DNA of 64,000 nucleotides from Verrucomicrobiota bacterium (GTDB lineage Bacteria > Verrucomicrobiota > Verrucomicrobiia > Opitutales > Opitutaceae), in assembly GCA_023457715.1 (NCBI GenBank), contig JAEWKR010000187.1, positions 32,139 through 96,138 of the forward strand. Direction: 5' to 3'. The notes under the pieces are model-generated. The model was not told where the DNA came from. It saw only the letters and a list, made by a program, of their open reading frames with translations, and did no database searches. Both the position numbers and the translations under genes were made by a program. This document shows, one piece after another, positions 17,708 to 26,592 of the stretch. The number at the start of each line of letters is the position of its first letter. Within the stretch, counting starts at the first letter, position 1.

Positions 17708-18244
17708 CTACTGTTCCGCTTCGCGGGCGAGCAGCCAGAGGAGATCGGACAGCCGGTTGACGAACTGCCGCACGTCCGGACGAACCTGGCGGCCGTGCGC
17801 CGGGAGCCCGGACAGTTGCCGCTCGGCGCGACGAGCCATCGTCCGCGCAAAATCGAAGGCCGCGGCTTTCGCATTCGCGCCGGGGGTGGCCCAGCCCTCG
17901 AACCGCAGCCCGCGGGCTTCGAGTGCGATCACCGCAGCGTCGAAACGCGCCACGTCCTCCGCTTCGAGTTTTTCGAACTTGGACTGGGCGTACCGGCCGG
18001 CATCCGACTCCGCGCAGGCAACCTCGCCCATGAGCGCCACCAGCTTCTTCTGGGTGCGCAGCAGCAGTTCGTGGATTTCCTGTTCGCGCGCCCCGGCGCC
18101 GAGGTGGGGCCGGATCATCCCCAGGGCCACATTCAATTCGTCGAACGCCCCCACCGCTTCGATCTGCGGATGATTCTTCAGCACGCGCTGGCCGTACAGC
18201 AGGCTGGTGGTCCCGTCGTCGCCGCGTTTGGTCGCGATGCTCAT
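17708..18244 (-). CDS. cobO: Cob(I)alamin adenosyltransferase, PduO type
   Basis: 178 aa. The N-terminal ATP-binding segment reads TKRGDDGTTSLLYGQRV. The C-terminal part contains RRAERQLSGL and RPDVRQFVNRLSDLLW, diagnostic for PduO/MMAB adenosyltransferases. It converts cob(I)alamin to adenosylcobalamin. Its ATG (18242-18244) overlaps the TGA of the deformylase gene, so translation is likely coupled. The symbol is approximate: the fold is the PduO type, not CobA/BtuR. No B12 riboswitch or B12-dependent enzyme is in view. Confidence 0.9.
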   Translation of the reverse strand: MSIATKRGDDGTTSLLYGQRVLKNHPQIEAVGAFDELNVALGMIRPHLGAGAREQEIHELLLRTQKKLVALMGEVACAESDAGRYAQSKFEKLEAEDVARFDAAVIALEARGLRFEGWATPGANAKAAAFDFARTMARRAERQLSGLPAHGRQVRPDVRQFVNRLSDLLWLLAREAEQ

Positions 18245-18819
18245 GCTTTCTCCCGGGCCTGAGCCGCCTTGGTCTCGCGCGCGAGCGCCTTCACCTCGGC
18301 TTCGATCGCCGCCAGCGACTTCTTGTCCATCCGGTCGATGAACAGCACGCCGTTCAGGTGATCCATCTCGTGCTGGATGCAGCGCGACAGCAGGCCGGTG
18401 CAGGTGAGGGTGTGGGGTGTGCCGAACTGATCCTGGAAGGTGACCGTGATCAGATCGGGCCGTTTCACGTTGCCGCGGATCTCGGGAAACGAAAGACAGC
18501 CCTCCTCGTACACGGTCTCCGCCGTGCCGCGGGCCACGGTCAGCTTCGGATTCGCCAGCGCCATCGGCATGAACAGTTCGAGCGGTGGACGGGCGCCGTC
18601 CAGCTCCCAGGTGAACTCCGCCTCCACATCGCGCAGATCGACGACGCACAGTTGCAGCGCCTCGCCGATCTGCTGCGCCGCCAGCCCGATGCCGCCGGCC
18701 TCATGCATGGTCACGATCATCTCCTCGACCAGCGTTTGGAGGGCCCGGTCAAAGGTCGCCACTTTCACACCCTTCCGGTGCAAAACCGGCTCGTTGTACT
18801 GAACAATTCGGAGGGCCAT
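18241..18819 (-). CDS. def: Peptide deformylase
   Basis: 192 aa. The three metal/active-site motifs are GIGLAAQQIG at 44, EGCLS with ligand Cys108, and HEMDH with His150, Glu151 and His154. It removes the N-formyl group from nascent proteins. The ATG at 18819 gives the usual MALRIVQYNEPVL start; a much longer open frame upstream runs through repeats and is not used. The C-terminal tail is rich in Ala, Lys and Glu. Confidence 0.95.
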   Translation of the reverse strand: MALRIVQYNEPVLHRKGVKVATFDRALQTLVEEMIVTMHEAGGIGLAAQQIGEALQLCVVDLRDVEAEFTWELDGARPPLELFMPMALANPKLTVARGTAETVYEEGCLSFPEIRGNVKRPDLITVTFQDQFGTPHTLTCTGLLSRCIQHEMDHLNGVLFIDRMDKKSLAAIEAEVKALARETKAAQAREKA

Positions 18820-18884
18820 CGGTCGTTGGGAGCCGGAGCGTTGGTTTGCGAAAACCCTCGGGCAAACCAATACTTCGATATAGC

Positions 18885-19319
18885 ATGCGCGTTTCGGCCC
18901 CGCAAAAAAGCTCTGCGCCGCGTCGTGGGACGCGGTGGCTCCTCCCCGGCCTGGTGCTGGCGTTGGCCGCCTGGGGCATCCTCGCCAATTTTCTGTCGGT
19001 CGGGCCCGCGCTGTCGGCGGACACCGCGGCTGATTCGCTCCCCGAACCTGAGGAACTGGCTCACCGGCTGGCGCTTGCCCAGGCCGCGCTGGCTGAGCGC
19101 GGCGCCCGTGTCGCGGCGCTGGAGCGGTTGGTGGCGGAGCGGGACGCGGAAATCGAGCGCCTGCGTGAGCAACAGATCGCGGCGGCCAAGGCCCAGGCGG
19201 AGGCGCGCCAGCAGATCGAAGGACTGACAATGGCCGTGGTCGTGGCGGAGCAGGAGAAGAAGGCGCTGCGTGACGCGGCGGAAAAAGCGCGCACCGAGTC
19301 CGAGCCGGCCAGCCCGTAG
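18885..19319 (+). CDS. Membrane-anchored coiled-coil protein of unknown function
   Basis: 144 aa from ATG 18885. There is one transmembrane segment or signal anchor at ~18-38 (WLLPGLVLALAAWGILANF). Residues 55-135 are a continuous Ala/Glu/Arg-rich coiled coil with heptad spacing (LAHRLALAQAALAERGARVAALERL). Divergent from def with a 65-base gap. No family is recognised. The coding bias fits the neighbours, so it looks real. Confidence 0.7.
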   Translation: MRVSAPQKSSAPRRGTRWLLPGLVLALAAWGILANFLSVGPALSADTAADSLPEPEELAHRLALAQAALAERGARVAALERLVAERDAEIERLREQQIAAAKAQAEARQQIEGLTMAVVVAEQEKKALRDAAEKARTESEPASP

Positions 19320-19625
19320 GGCGGAGGGCCCGGAAGGCCGGAAGGCCGGAGGGCCGGAGGGCCAGAGGGCCAGAGGGCCGGAGGGCCGGAAGGCCGGACG
19401 GCGGAGGAGCCAGGACCACCGGCCAGGAGGCGAACGACGGCGCCGTCCGCGGTTCCAGAGAATCCGGAGGCCGTCCCTCCGTCCTCCGGGCCTCTGGTCC
19501 TCTGGCCCTCCGTCCCTCTGGTCCTCCGGCCCTGAGGCGTAAAATCCGCGTGATTGTTCCGTTTAGCGTTTGCGAACGCGGCGCTTGTGCTCCCGTTCAC
19601 CGGGGTACCGAATTCGTTTCCGCCT
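19320..19625. repeat. GGCCGGA-type microrepeat array with inverted partner, filling the gap
   Basis: 19318-19397 holds repeats of GGCCGGAGGGCC/GGAAGGCC and 19478-19535 holds the inverse (CCTCTGGCCCTCC). Spacer ~80 bases. The array starts at the stop codon of the coiled-coil gene. The remaining bases up to 19625 show no gene; an open frame begins at 19554 but the protein family starts near 19626. Confidence 0.85.
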
Positions 19626-20852
19626 ATGCCCCCGCCGCCGAACATCTTGTGGGTTGTCACCACGCAGTGGCGCGGCCAGGCGACGGGCTATGCCGGTGAC
19701 CCGAACGCGCGGACGCCCAATCTGGACCGACTGGCGCGCGAAGCGGCCAATTTCCGGCAGGCGGTCACGCCGCACCCGTTCGGGCCCTTCGCCCGCGCGG
19801 CCTTGTTGACCGGCACCCCCTCGCCGGAGAATGGCGTGGCGGGTTATTTCGATCCGCTGCCCCCCACGCGCCGGACGGTTGCGCACGAGCTGGGGAACCT
19901 GGGTTACCGCACCGCCTTTTTCGGGAAGTGGCATCTCGCGCCGCGCGACCCCGGGGTGCCGCTGGTCGGAGAGGCGCATGCCCGGCTCGTGGTGCCCCCG
20001 GAGCATCGCGGCGGCTTCGAATTCTGGGAAGGTTTCGAGGGCGGCTTTCTGCTGAACGACCCGTGGCTGCACGGCACCCGCATTGCCCAGCCCGTCCGGG
20101 TGAGTGGTTATCAGTCGGACGTGTTGTGTGATCGTGCGCGGGAGTGGATCGCCAGCCAGGTGGCGTCGACTCCCTGGTTTTGTCTCGCGAGCCTGGAGGC
20201 TCCGCATCCCCCGTATGCCGCGCCCACGCCCGGCAGCGCGGGCCGTCGAGCCTACGGCCTGCAGCTTCGGCCCAATGTCCCGACGCTCGTTCAGCCGAAG
20301 GCGTTGGAGGAACTGGCGGGCTACTACGCGCACATCGAGGCGACGGATCGCGCGCTGGGTGGCCTCGTCGCGGCCGCGCCCGCGAACACGGTGATCGTGT
20401 TCACGAGCGTGCATGGTGACATGCACGGCTCGCACGGCCTGTTCCGCAAAGGCTGGCCCCATGAGGAAAGTGTGCGGGTGCCGCTGCTGATCCGCCTCCC
20501 GGAAACCCTCGCGGCCGGCTGGTCAGGTGCGCGCGACGAACTCGTTTCGCTGCTCGACCTGTCCACCTGGAGCCGTCGCTGGGCGGAAGGAAAAGCCTTC
20601 GCGGTGCCGAACCCGGCGTCGCAGCGAATCTCCATGCCGTCCGTGGTGGCGCTGCCGCACCAATGTGATCGCGTGTGGCGCGGCGAGCGCACCCGGACCC
20701 GCAAGACCATCGCGGCGCTGCCGCCGGGATCTTCGGCGCAGCCGGACGGCTACACGCCCTGGCTCGATTTCGATCTCGAACGCGACCCCTACGAACTCGC
20801 CAACCGTGTGACGCCCAAGCCGGCGGCCGGCGAAGCGCTGGGGGCGCGTTGA
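19626..20852 (+). CDS. Sulfatase-like alkaline-phosphatase-superfamily protein lacking the formylglycine residue
   Basis: 408 aa. The sulfatase fold is visible: NILWVVTTQWRGQATG at the N-terminus, TPNLDRLAREAANF, FFGKWHL near 100 and HGDMHGSHGLFRKGW in the second half. The active-site motif, normally C/S-x-P-S/A-R followed by LLTG, reads G-P-F-A-R-AALLTG. The Cys or Ser that is converted to formylglycine is therefore Gly. Classic sulfatase chemistry should be lost; it may have another hydrolase role or be a binding protein. No signal peptide from ATG 19626; an earlier ATG at 19554 would add a hydrophobic stretch. No anaerobic maturase is nearby. Confidence 0.8.
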   Translation: MPPPPNILWVVTTQWRGQATGYAGDPNARTPNLDRLAREAANFRQAVTPHPFGPFARAALLTGTPSPENGVAGYFDPLPPTRRTVAHELGNLGYRTAFFGKWHLAPRDPGVPLVGEAHARLVVPPEHRGGFEFWEGFEGGFLLNDPWLHGTRIAQPVRVSGYQSDVLCDRAREWIASQVASTPWFCLASLEAPHPPYAAPTPGSAGRRAYGLQLRPNVPTLVQPKALEELAGYYAHIEATDRALGGLVAAAPANTVIVFTSVHGDMHGSHGLFRKGWPHEESVRVPLLIRLPETLAAGWSGARDELVSLLDLSTWSRRWAEGKAFAVPNPASQRISMPSVVALPHQCDRVWRGERTRTRKTIAALPPGSSAQPDGYTPWLDFDLERDPYELANRVTPKPAAGEALGAR

Positions 20853-20863
20853 CCGCAGAACGC

Positions 20864-21310
20864 CGCAGGCCATGAGCAAGGGGAGTTCGACGCCCCGCGT
20901 CGGGACCGTCGAGAGCCCTTCGACGCGCTACGCTTGCTCAGGGCCATTCGTCGCGGAGCACGCCGACCATCTCCGGTGACACCTTTCGGGCTGGCCGCAG
21001 GCCATGAGCAAGGGGAGTTCGACGACCCGCGTCGAACCGAGCGAGAGCCCTTCGACGCGCTACGCTTGCTCAGGGCCATTCGTCGCGGGCAATGCAAGCC
21101 TCGTTAAGCTACCTTCTCAGCCGCTGGCCGCAGGCCATGAGCAAGGGGAGTTCGACGACCCGCGTCGAATGGCCCTTCGACGCGCTCGATCCTCGCAGAA
21201 CTCGGATGTCGCTTGCTCAGGGCCATTCGGCGCGGGCAATGCAAGCCTGGTTAAGCTGAATTGCCGGCCGCAGGCCATGAGCAAGGGCCGAGTCTTGCGA
21301 GGCCCGCGTC
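20864..21310. repeat. Tandem ~130-bp repeat block ending at the tRNA-Gln gene
   Basis: Three full units begin near 20864, 20996 and 21125, and a truncated one near 21266. Each opens CGCAGGCCATGAGCAAGG, carries TTCGACGCG-type segments and closes with GCTTGCTCAGGGCCATTCG, so each folds as an inverted repeat. The last unit ends with CGCGTCGAATGG, which runs into the 3' end of the tRNA gene. No integrase or transposase gene is visible. Confidence 0.85.
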
Positions 21311-21313
21311 GAA

Positions 21314-21387
21314 TGGCTGCCCGGCATGGATTCGAACCATGACTAGGCGAGTCAAAGTCGCCTGTGCTACCATTACACCACCAGGCA
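21314..21387 (-). tRNA. tRNA-Gln (anticodon TTG)
   Basis: Cloverleaf on the minus strand. The acceptor arm TGCCTGG pairs with CCGGGCA. The anticodon arm is GGCGA-CTTTGAC-TCGCC with anticodon TTG. The T-arm loop contains TTCGAATC. Discriminator G is followed by an encoded CCA (21314-21316 on the plus strand as TGG). The tandem repeat block abuts its 3' end. Confidence 0.95.
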
Positions 21388-21473
21388 GTGAGGTGAGGAA
21401 CGGAACACGGTGCGCCTGCCTGAAATCCGGTCAAGGCCGGAAAGTGGCCGAGAGCACCCGCGATGAGTCTGGT

Positions 21474-21533
21474 GTAGCGAAGAGCGCCAGCGATTCGAGG
21501 CTCGGGTACGTTGTCCCGCGTTCACGCGGAATG
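21474..21533. repeat. Adjacent single arms of palindromic families P2 and P1
   Basis: 21474-21498 is one P2 arm (core GCGAAGAGCGCCAGCGATTC). 21510-21533 is one P1 arm with the variant CCGCGTTCACGCGG. They lie between tRNA-Gln and the RidA-like gene. The rest of 21388-21701 shows no gene; it probably holds the tRNA promoter. Confidence 0.78.
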
Positions 21534-21701
21534 CCTTGTGGCTTGCGCGCCGCATTCACCAGACGGCCAGGAAAAGGTTCAGGTCAGAATCGGAACTCGT
21601 GATTGCTGTCCGCCAACGTAACGGTCGATTTAACACCTAGCGCCCCGACCCCATTCGGATCGATCTCCGCTACGCTGGGTTTCGAGCGCGGGCGCTCCCG
21701 A

Positions 21702-22865
21702 CTACAGCGTCGCGACGACTTCCATTTCCACCAGGAGGTCGTGGCGGCAGACGTCGGCGAGAACGCAGACTTTCGGGAAGTCGGGAATCTGCAACAGGCG
21801 GCTGACGCGCTCCCAGGCTTCCCAGGCGGCGCGCGTTTTGCAGAAGAGCGTTGCCGAGGTGATGTTCCGCAGCGTGCCGCCGTATTCCTGCAGGATGGCG
21901 GCGATGCACATCAGGGTTTCCAGGCTCTGCAGCTCGGGGTCGTCGATGTGCACGCTCTCACCGGCGGGATTGATGCTCGCGGTGCCCGAAATGTGCACCG
22001 TCTTGCGGCCTTCGAGGTCCAGGATCATGCCGCGGGAGAAAGCCGAACCGTAGTTGAACGATTGATCCTGTCGGGGGCTCCGGTGAATCGGGATGGCCTG
22101 CGCGACCTTCGGATCGGTGACGTCCAGGGCCAGCACGTCGAACAGGCACGCTTCGTCCCCCGTTCGGCCCATGATGCCGGTGCTGGCCGGGAAGGGCGCG
22201 CCTCCCGGGGTGCCGAGACCTGCGTCCCGGTAAATCGGGGTGCGCACGCGATTCAGGTCGCCGTACCAGTCGAGGAGGTCGGCGCAATAGATCCAGGTCC
22301 GCACCACGTCACGGTAGCGAAAGCCATGGGACTGCAGCCCGAAGCCGGCATTGACGAACATCTGCCGAGCCTGCTCCGCAGGCGGAACACTCGTGTGCGT
22401 GGGCTGCACCGCCGGCAGGTGCAGCATGCGGAAGCCGGGCGCGGTCCACAGGCGGGCGCGACCATTGACCGGATCCTCGACGGTGACCACCGCTTCAGCG
22501 CCACCATGCGGTGCGATGCCCCAGATCTGCACGCCAACCAGTTCGTTGTCGTCCAGCGGCGTGCCCTCGATCCAGGTGGCAGGCAGCGTCCCGTCGAGTC
22601 CCCGCTCGCGATAAATTCTTTCGCGGTGACGCAGGACTTCGTCGCGCACTGCAACGAGGCCGTAAATCTTCTCCTGCATCGTCTGGATGCCTTTCTCGCG
22701 CAACACGGCCGCAACGCGCGTGAACAGGGAATCGGCCGCTTCGTCCGCGGGCATGACCCCGTCGATCGTCGCGGTGACATGATACTCGGTGAAGGATTCG
22801 CGCGCGGACGGCCGGACGTGCAGACGACACGTGCCGGCGGAAACGGATAAGAGGGTAGTCTTCAT
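21702..22865 (-). CDS. RidA/YjgF-fold protein, chorismatase (FkbO/Hyg5)-like
   Basis: 387 aa from ATG 22865. Two successive alpha-beta halves are seen. The C-terminal half has the RidA-type segment HISGTASINPAGESVH, and the middle has NAGFGLQSHGFRYRDVVRTWIY. The length and two-domain form match the chorismatase/3-hydroxybenzoate synthase branch of the YjgF superfamily better than single-domain RidA. It may hydrolyse chorismate; the neighbours give no pathway context. A longer frame from 22952 exists, but MKTTLLSVSAG is the plausible start. Confidence 0.72.
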   Translation of the reverse strand: MKTTLLSVSAGTCRLHVRPSARESFTEYHVTATIDGVMPADEAADSLFTRVAAVLREKGIQTMQEKIYGLVAVRDEVLRHRERIYRERGLDGTLPATWIEGTPLDDNELVGVQIWGIAPHGGAEAVVTVEDPVNGRARLWTAPGFRMLHLPAVQPTHTSVPPAEQARQMFVNAGFGLQSHGFRYRDVVRTWIYCADLLDWYGDLNRVRTPIYRDAGLGTPGGAPFPASTGIMGRTGDEACLFDVLALDVTDPKVAQAIPIHRSPRQDQSFNYGSAFSRGMILDLEGRKTVHISGTASINPAGESVHIDDPELQSLETLMCIAAILQEYGGTLRNITSATLFCKTRAAWEAWERVSRLLQIPDFPKVCVLADVCRHDLLVEMEVVATL

Positions 22866-23304
22866 GGGGAGGAGGCGCGCCGCGGCGGGTGTGTCGCTGG
22901 GCGCGAGCCGGTCACGAGCAGGGAAAAATCCGGCTGACATGGAGGGTATCAAATCCGGCGTTACCCGCTCCGCACATTTTGGTGGGTGGGGGGCTTATCT
23001 TGAGGGCAACTCACCCAGCAACGGCGGCAGTTCGCCACAGGGCGCCTCTGAGGGGAATGAGGGAGTGAGGGAATGAGGGAGTGAGGGAGTGAGGGAGTGA
23101 GGGGGGCGGGCGCTTCCTGCTACTGGAGGAGCGTACGGGACTTCTAGCGGAAGGCACCGGGTTGCCCGGCGGGTTTTTGCGTTGCCGCCGCGGAGGGGGC
23201 CGGATTGAACCAGCAGCTCCAACCAACCCCGTTGGTGGCGATCTTCCCGTGACTCGCCGGACTGTCGCGCCACGCCCGCCCCTTTTCCCCGAACTTACTC
23301 CCCT
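22866..23304. other. 439-base non-coding stretch with a one-armed GAGTGAGG array
   Basis: This is the divergent region between the RidA-like gene and the SSS symporter. It holds an octamer array of GAGTGAGG/GAATGAGG at 23053-23103 with no inverse partner. There is also a small hairpin CCGGG-TTG-CCCGG at 23157-23169 followed by GGGTTTTT, weakly terminator-like on the plus strand. I see no gene or RNA in the rest. Confidence 0.6.
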
Positions 23305-25230
23305 ATGGAAGCATTCCGAATCGCTCCGATCGATATCATCATCTTCATCGCGTTCATCGTCGCGGTCATCGGCCTCGGGCTGATCAAGAGCCGGGGCGAG
23401 GGCAAGGACAGCACGTCCTACTTCCTGGCGGGCCGCGGCCTCACGTGGTGGCTGATCGGCGTCTCGCTGATCGCCGCGAACATTTCGTCCGAGCAGTTCG
23501 TGGGCATGTCAGGATCCGCGGCCGACTACCTCGGCATGTCGATCGCCAGCTATGAGTGGATGGCGGCAATCACCCTCGTTGTCGTGGCCTTCGGTTTCGT
23601 GCCGTATTTCCTCCGCACGGGCATCTTCACCATGCCGCAGTTCCTGGAGCACCGGTACGGCGACACCACCCGTGCGATCATGGCGTTCATGATGATGGTG
23701 CTGCTCGTGTTCGTCTCACTCACCGGCGTGATCTACGCGGGCGGGCTGACGATGAGCGAGCTGTTCGCCGGGCACCCGACGTTTGGGTTCGGGCTCGGCA
23801 CCTGGTGCTGGATCATTGGCCTTCTCGCCGGGGTCTACATTGCGGCGGGCGGACTGAACGCATCCGCCTGGGCCGACCTGATCCAGGGCATTGCGCTCGT
23901 CCTCGGCGGCGCGGTGATTGCCTATTTCGCGTTCGTGAAGCTCGGAGCCACCCCGATTGCTGAACTCACCGCCAGCAGCGCCGATCCGCGCCCCGTGGCC
24001 GACAACGCCAGCGGGTTGGCGAAACTGATCGCGTTGAATCACGACAAGCTGCGGATGGATCTCCCGCGCTGGGACAACAACATCCCGTGGACGGCGCTGA
24101 TCGTCGGTCTCTGGATTCCCAACTTTTACTATTGGGGTCTGAACCAGTACATCACGCAGCGCGTCCTCGGCTCCGCCTCGCTGAAGGAAGGGCAGAAGGG
24201 CATTGTCTTCGCCGCGGGGATGAAGCTGATCATCCCGTTCGTCATCGTGGTTCCGGGCATCATCGCCTTCAACCTGTACAGCAAGGATCTCGCCGCCACC
24301 GATGCGCGACTGTCGGCTCCGGCCTGGCAGGCGCTCGATCAGAATCTCGGCCGCGCCGACTCGAAGGAAGGTTTCCTGCTCGGCATCCAGTGGGCCCGCA
24401 TGCATCCGGAGAAGGCCAGCGCCATCGACGCGCACAATGTCGCCGTGCTGCGCGCCAGCGGCGGCAAGGTGGATGACCTGAATGCCGAAAGTCTGACCGA
24501 CGAGCAGCGCTTCGTCACCGTGCCGGGGCGGCTGGAGCGCACGGCCGGCGTGAAGGTTCACTCGCTCATCGGGTTCAAATACGACGCGTCGCTCAATCTC
24601 CTCATCAAGAACCTGCTCCCGCAGAATTCGGGCATGGTGGGCTTCGTGCTCGCGGCGCTGTTTGGCGCCATTGTGAGTTCGCTGGCGGCGGTGCTCAACG
24701 CGGCGTCCACCATCTTCTCGATGGACATTTACGCCCGGTACATGAACCGGAACGCCTCGCAGAAAGCACTGGTCGGGTCGGGGCGCATCGCGGTGGCGGT
24801 GTTCGCCGTCATCGGCTGCCTGCTGGCGCCGAACCTCGACAAGTTCGGGTCCATCTTCAAATACATCCAGCAGTTTCAGGGTTATGCCTCACCGGGCATC
24901 CTGGCGGTGTTTGTGTTCGGCATCCTCAATCGCCGGGGCCCGGGGCTTTGCGGCGTGGTCGGTCTGTTGCTCAACCCGGTGCTTTACTGGGCGATCGACG
25001 AGTTCACCGACATCGCGTTCCTGGACGCCATGGCGATCTGTTTCGTGAGCGTGATGGCGGTGATGTGGCTCATTGCCCTGGTGAAACCCCTGCCCGCGCC
25101 GGTCGTTTTCCAGACCAAAACGACCGTCAAGCTGGAGACATCCTCCGGTGCAAAAGTCGCGGGCTGGATCGTGATCCTCCTCACGATCGTGCTGTACGTG
25201 ATCTTCAGTCCGTTTGGCATCGCGGGCTGA
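23305..25230 (+). CDS. Sodium:solute symporter (SSS family, SGLT-like)
   Basis: 641 aa with about 14 hydrophobic segments. Sodium-site type sequence NISSEQFVGMSG follows the first helix pair, and GGLNASAWADLIQG near 190 matches the family. It is in the SGLT-like sugar branch. A hydrophilic insert of about 95 residues (~330-430, rich in Asp, Ala and Lys, DQNLGRADSKEGF) separates two helices. Substrate is probably a sugar or related solute, taken up with sodium. Start ATG 23305. Stands alone; the following peptide ABC genes are 62 bases downstream. Confidence 0.9.
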   Translation: MEAFRIAPIDIIIFIAFIVAVIGLGLIKSRGEGKDSTSYFLAGRGLTWWLIGVSLIAANISSEQFVGMSGSAADYLGMSIASYEWMAAITLVVVAFGFVPYFLRTGIFTMPQFLEHRYGDTTRAIMAFMMMVLLVFVSLTGVIYAGGLTMSELFAGHPTFGFGLGTWCWIIGLLAGVYIAAGGLNASAWADLIQGIALVLGGAVIAYFAFVKLGATPIAELTASSADPRPVADNASGLAKLIALNHDKLRMDLPRWDNNIPWTALIVGLWIPNFYYWGLNQYITQRVLGSASLKEGQKGIVFAAGMKLIIPFVIVVPGIIAFNLYSKDLAATDARLSAPAWQALDQNLGRADSKEGFLLGIQWARMHPEKASAIDAHNVAVLRASGGKVDDLNAESLTDEQRFVTVPGRLERTAGVKVHSLIGFKYDASLNLLIKNLLPQNSGMVGFVLAALFGAIVSSLAAVLNAASTIFSMDIYARYMNRNASQKALVGSGRIAVAVFAVIGCLLAPNLDKFGSIFKYIQQFQGYASPGILAVFVFGILNRRGPGLCGVVGLLLNPVLYWAIDEFTDIAFLDAMAICFVSVMAVMWLIALVKPLPAPVVFQTKTTVKLETSSGAKVAGWIVILLTIVLYVIFSPFGIAG

Positions 25231-25292
25231 CCGCGCTGCCTGCCCTGCGGTTTGCCGCTTGCACGGGGCAGGGGCGACGGTTTTCTCGCCGC

Positions 25293-26417
25293 ATGCCCCC
25301 CGCGTCCGAGCTTCCCCGGCCACCCGCCGTCGTGGAACCGGGGTCGCTGTCGCAGTGGGCACTGATCCGGCGCGGGTTTGCCCGCCACCGGCTCGCGGTC
25401 GCGTCGCTCTATCTGTTGGGCGTGCTCTATGCGCTCGCGATGGGCGCGGACTTCTTCGCGCCGTACCCACAGGGATGGCGCGACCTGGCGTATTCCTACT
25501 GCCCGCCCCAGCTGCCGCGCTTCTCGTGGTCGGACGGATTGTATGTGCCGGCCATGAAGCTGTCGGTCGACCCCCTGACCTATAAGCGCACCTACGTGGA
25601 GGACGCCGCCCACCGCATCCCTCTCGGGTTCCTGGTGCGCGGTGAACCGTGGCGCCTCTTCGGGCGGTTTACCGTCGACCGGCACTTCTTCGGGGTGAAG
25701 CGGGAGGGGAAGGACGCGCCGGGCACCTTTTACTTTCTCGGCGCCGACAAGTATGGACGCGACCTGTTCAGCCGCCTCGTGTTTGGCGCACGCATCAGCC
25801 TCTCGGTCGGCTTGATCTCGATCGCGATCACGTTCGCGCTGGGCGTCTTCGTGGGCGCCGTTTCCGGATACGTGGGCGGCTGGATCGACACCCTGCTGCA
25901 ACGCGTGATCGAGGTGGTGAATGCGTTCCCGCACATTCCATTGTGGCTGGCGTTTGGAGCGCTGCTGCCCGCGGACTGGTCGCCGGTGGTCACTTACTTT
26001 GCGATCACGCTGGTCCTGAGCCTGCTCAGCTGGACGGCGCTCGCGCGCGTGGTCCGCGGCAAGATCCTGGCGCTGCGCGAGGAGGATTATGCGGTGGCCG
26101 CGCGCCTGCTGGGGGCCAGTCACACGCGCGTGCTGTTTCGTCACCTTGTGCCGGGTTTTGTGAGCCACATCATTGTGGTGCTCACCCTGAGCGTGCCGGC
26201 GATGATCCTGGGTGAAACTTCGTTGTCGTTTCTCGGGTTGGGACTGAAAGCGCCGGTGGTCAGCTGGGGCGTGATGCTCCAGGATTGCCTCAGCCTCCAG
26301 ACCGTGGCGAACCACCCCTGGCTCTTGATGCCCGTGTTCTTCGTCGCCGCGACTGTCCTGGCCTTCAATTTTGTCGGCGATGGACTCCGAGACGCGGCGG
26401 ATCCGTACGAACGGTGA
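25293..26417 (+). CDS. oppC: Peptide/microcin-type ABC transporter permease (OppC/YejE family)
   Basis: 374 aa from ATG 25293; the long upstream open frame is spurious. The first helix is at ~37-57. A periplasmic loop with the IPLGFLVRGEPWRLFG segment, then GADKYGRDLFSRLVFGAR, precedes the five-helix permease domain. The EAA loop is AARLLGASHTRVLFRH. The extended loop resembles YejE of the microcin C/oligopeptide importers. Followed by two ATPases on the same strand, but no OppB permease or OppA binding protein is present. Confidence 0.9.
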   Translation: MPPASELPRPPAVVEPGSLSQWALIRRGFARHRLAVASLYLLGVLYALAMGADFFAPYPQGWRDLAYSYCPPQLPRFSWSDGLYVPAMKLSVDPLTYKRTYVEDAAHRIPLGFLVRGEPWRLFGRFTVDRHFFGVKREGKDAPGTFYFLGADKYGRDLFSRLVFGARISLSVGLISIAITFALGVFVGAVSGYVGGWIDTLLQRVIEVVNAFPHIPLWLAFGALLPADWSPVVTYFAITLVLSLLSWTALARVVRGKILALREEDYAVAARLLGASHTRVLFRHLVPGFVSHIIVVLTLSVPAMILGETSLSFLGLGLKAPVVSWGVMLQDCLSLQTVANHPWLLMPVFFVAATVLAFNFVGDGLRDAADPYER

Positions 26418-26592
26418 GGCCGCCAGGCGGTGTTATCCTTCTCTTTCTCTCGTTCGTTGAGTTCGACCGGTGCGATTTTCGGACGCGAAACCAGAAAAAG
26501 AGAACGATTAAGAGAAAGACTCCCATCTCGCCGCCAGCGCTCCCACGGCGTTGACGCGCGTTCGCCCTGACGTTTCCATTCTGGACCCCCGC

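Noticed and set aside
23157..23178. Terminator on the plus strand before the symporter
   Set aside because: Stem of only five pairs with no gene ending just upstream on this strand.
23190..23245. tRNA-like sequence GGATTGAACCAGCAG
   Set aside because: No cloverleaf can be drawn; acceptor arms do not pair.
24948..25292. Extended N-terminus for OppC
   Set aside because: This is the same sequence as the end of the symporter gene in another frame; the family start is at 25293.
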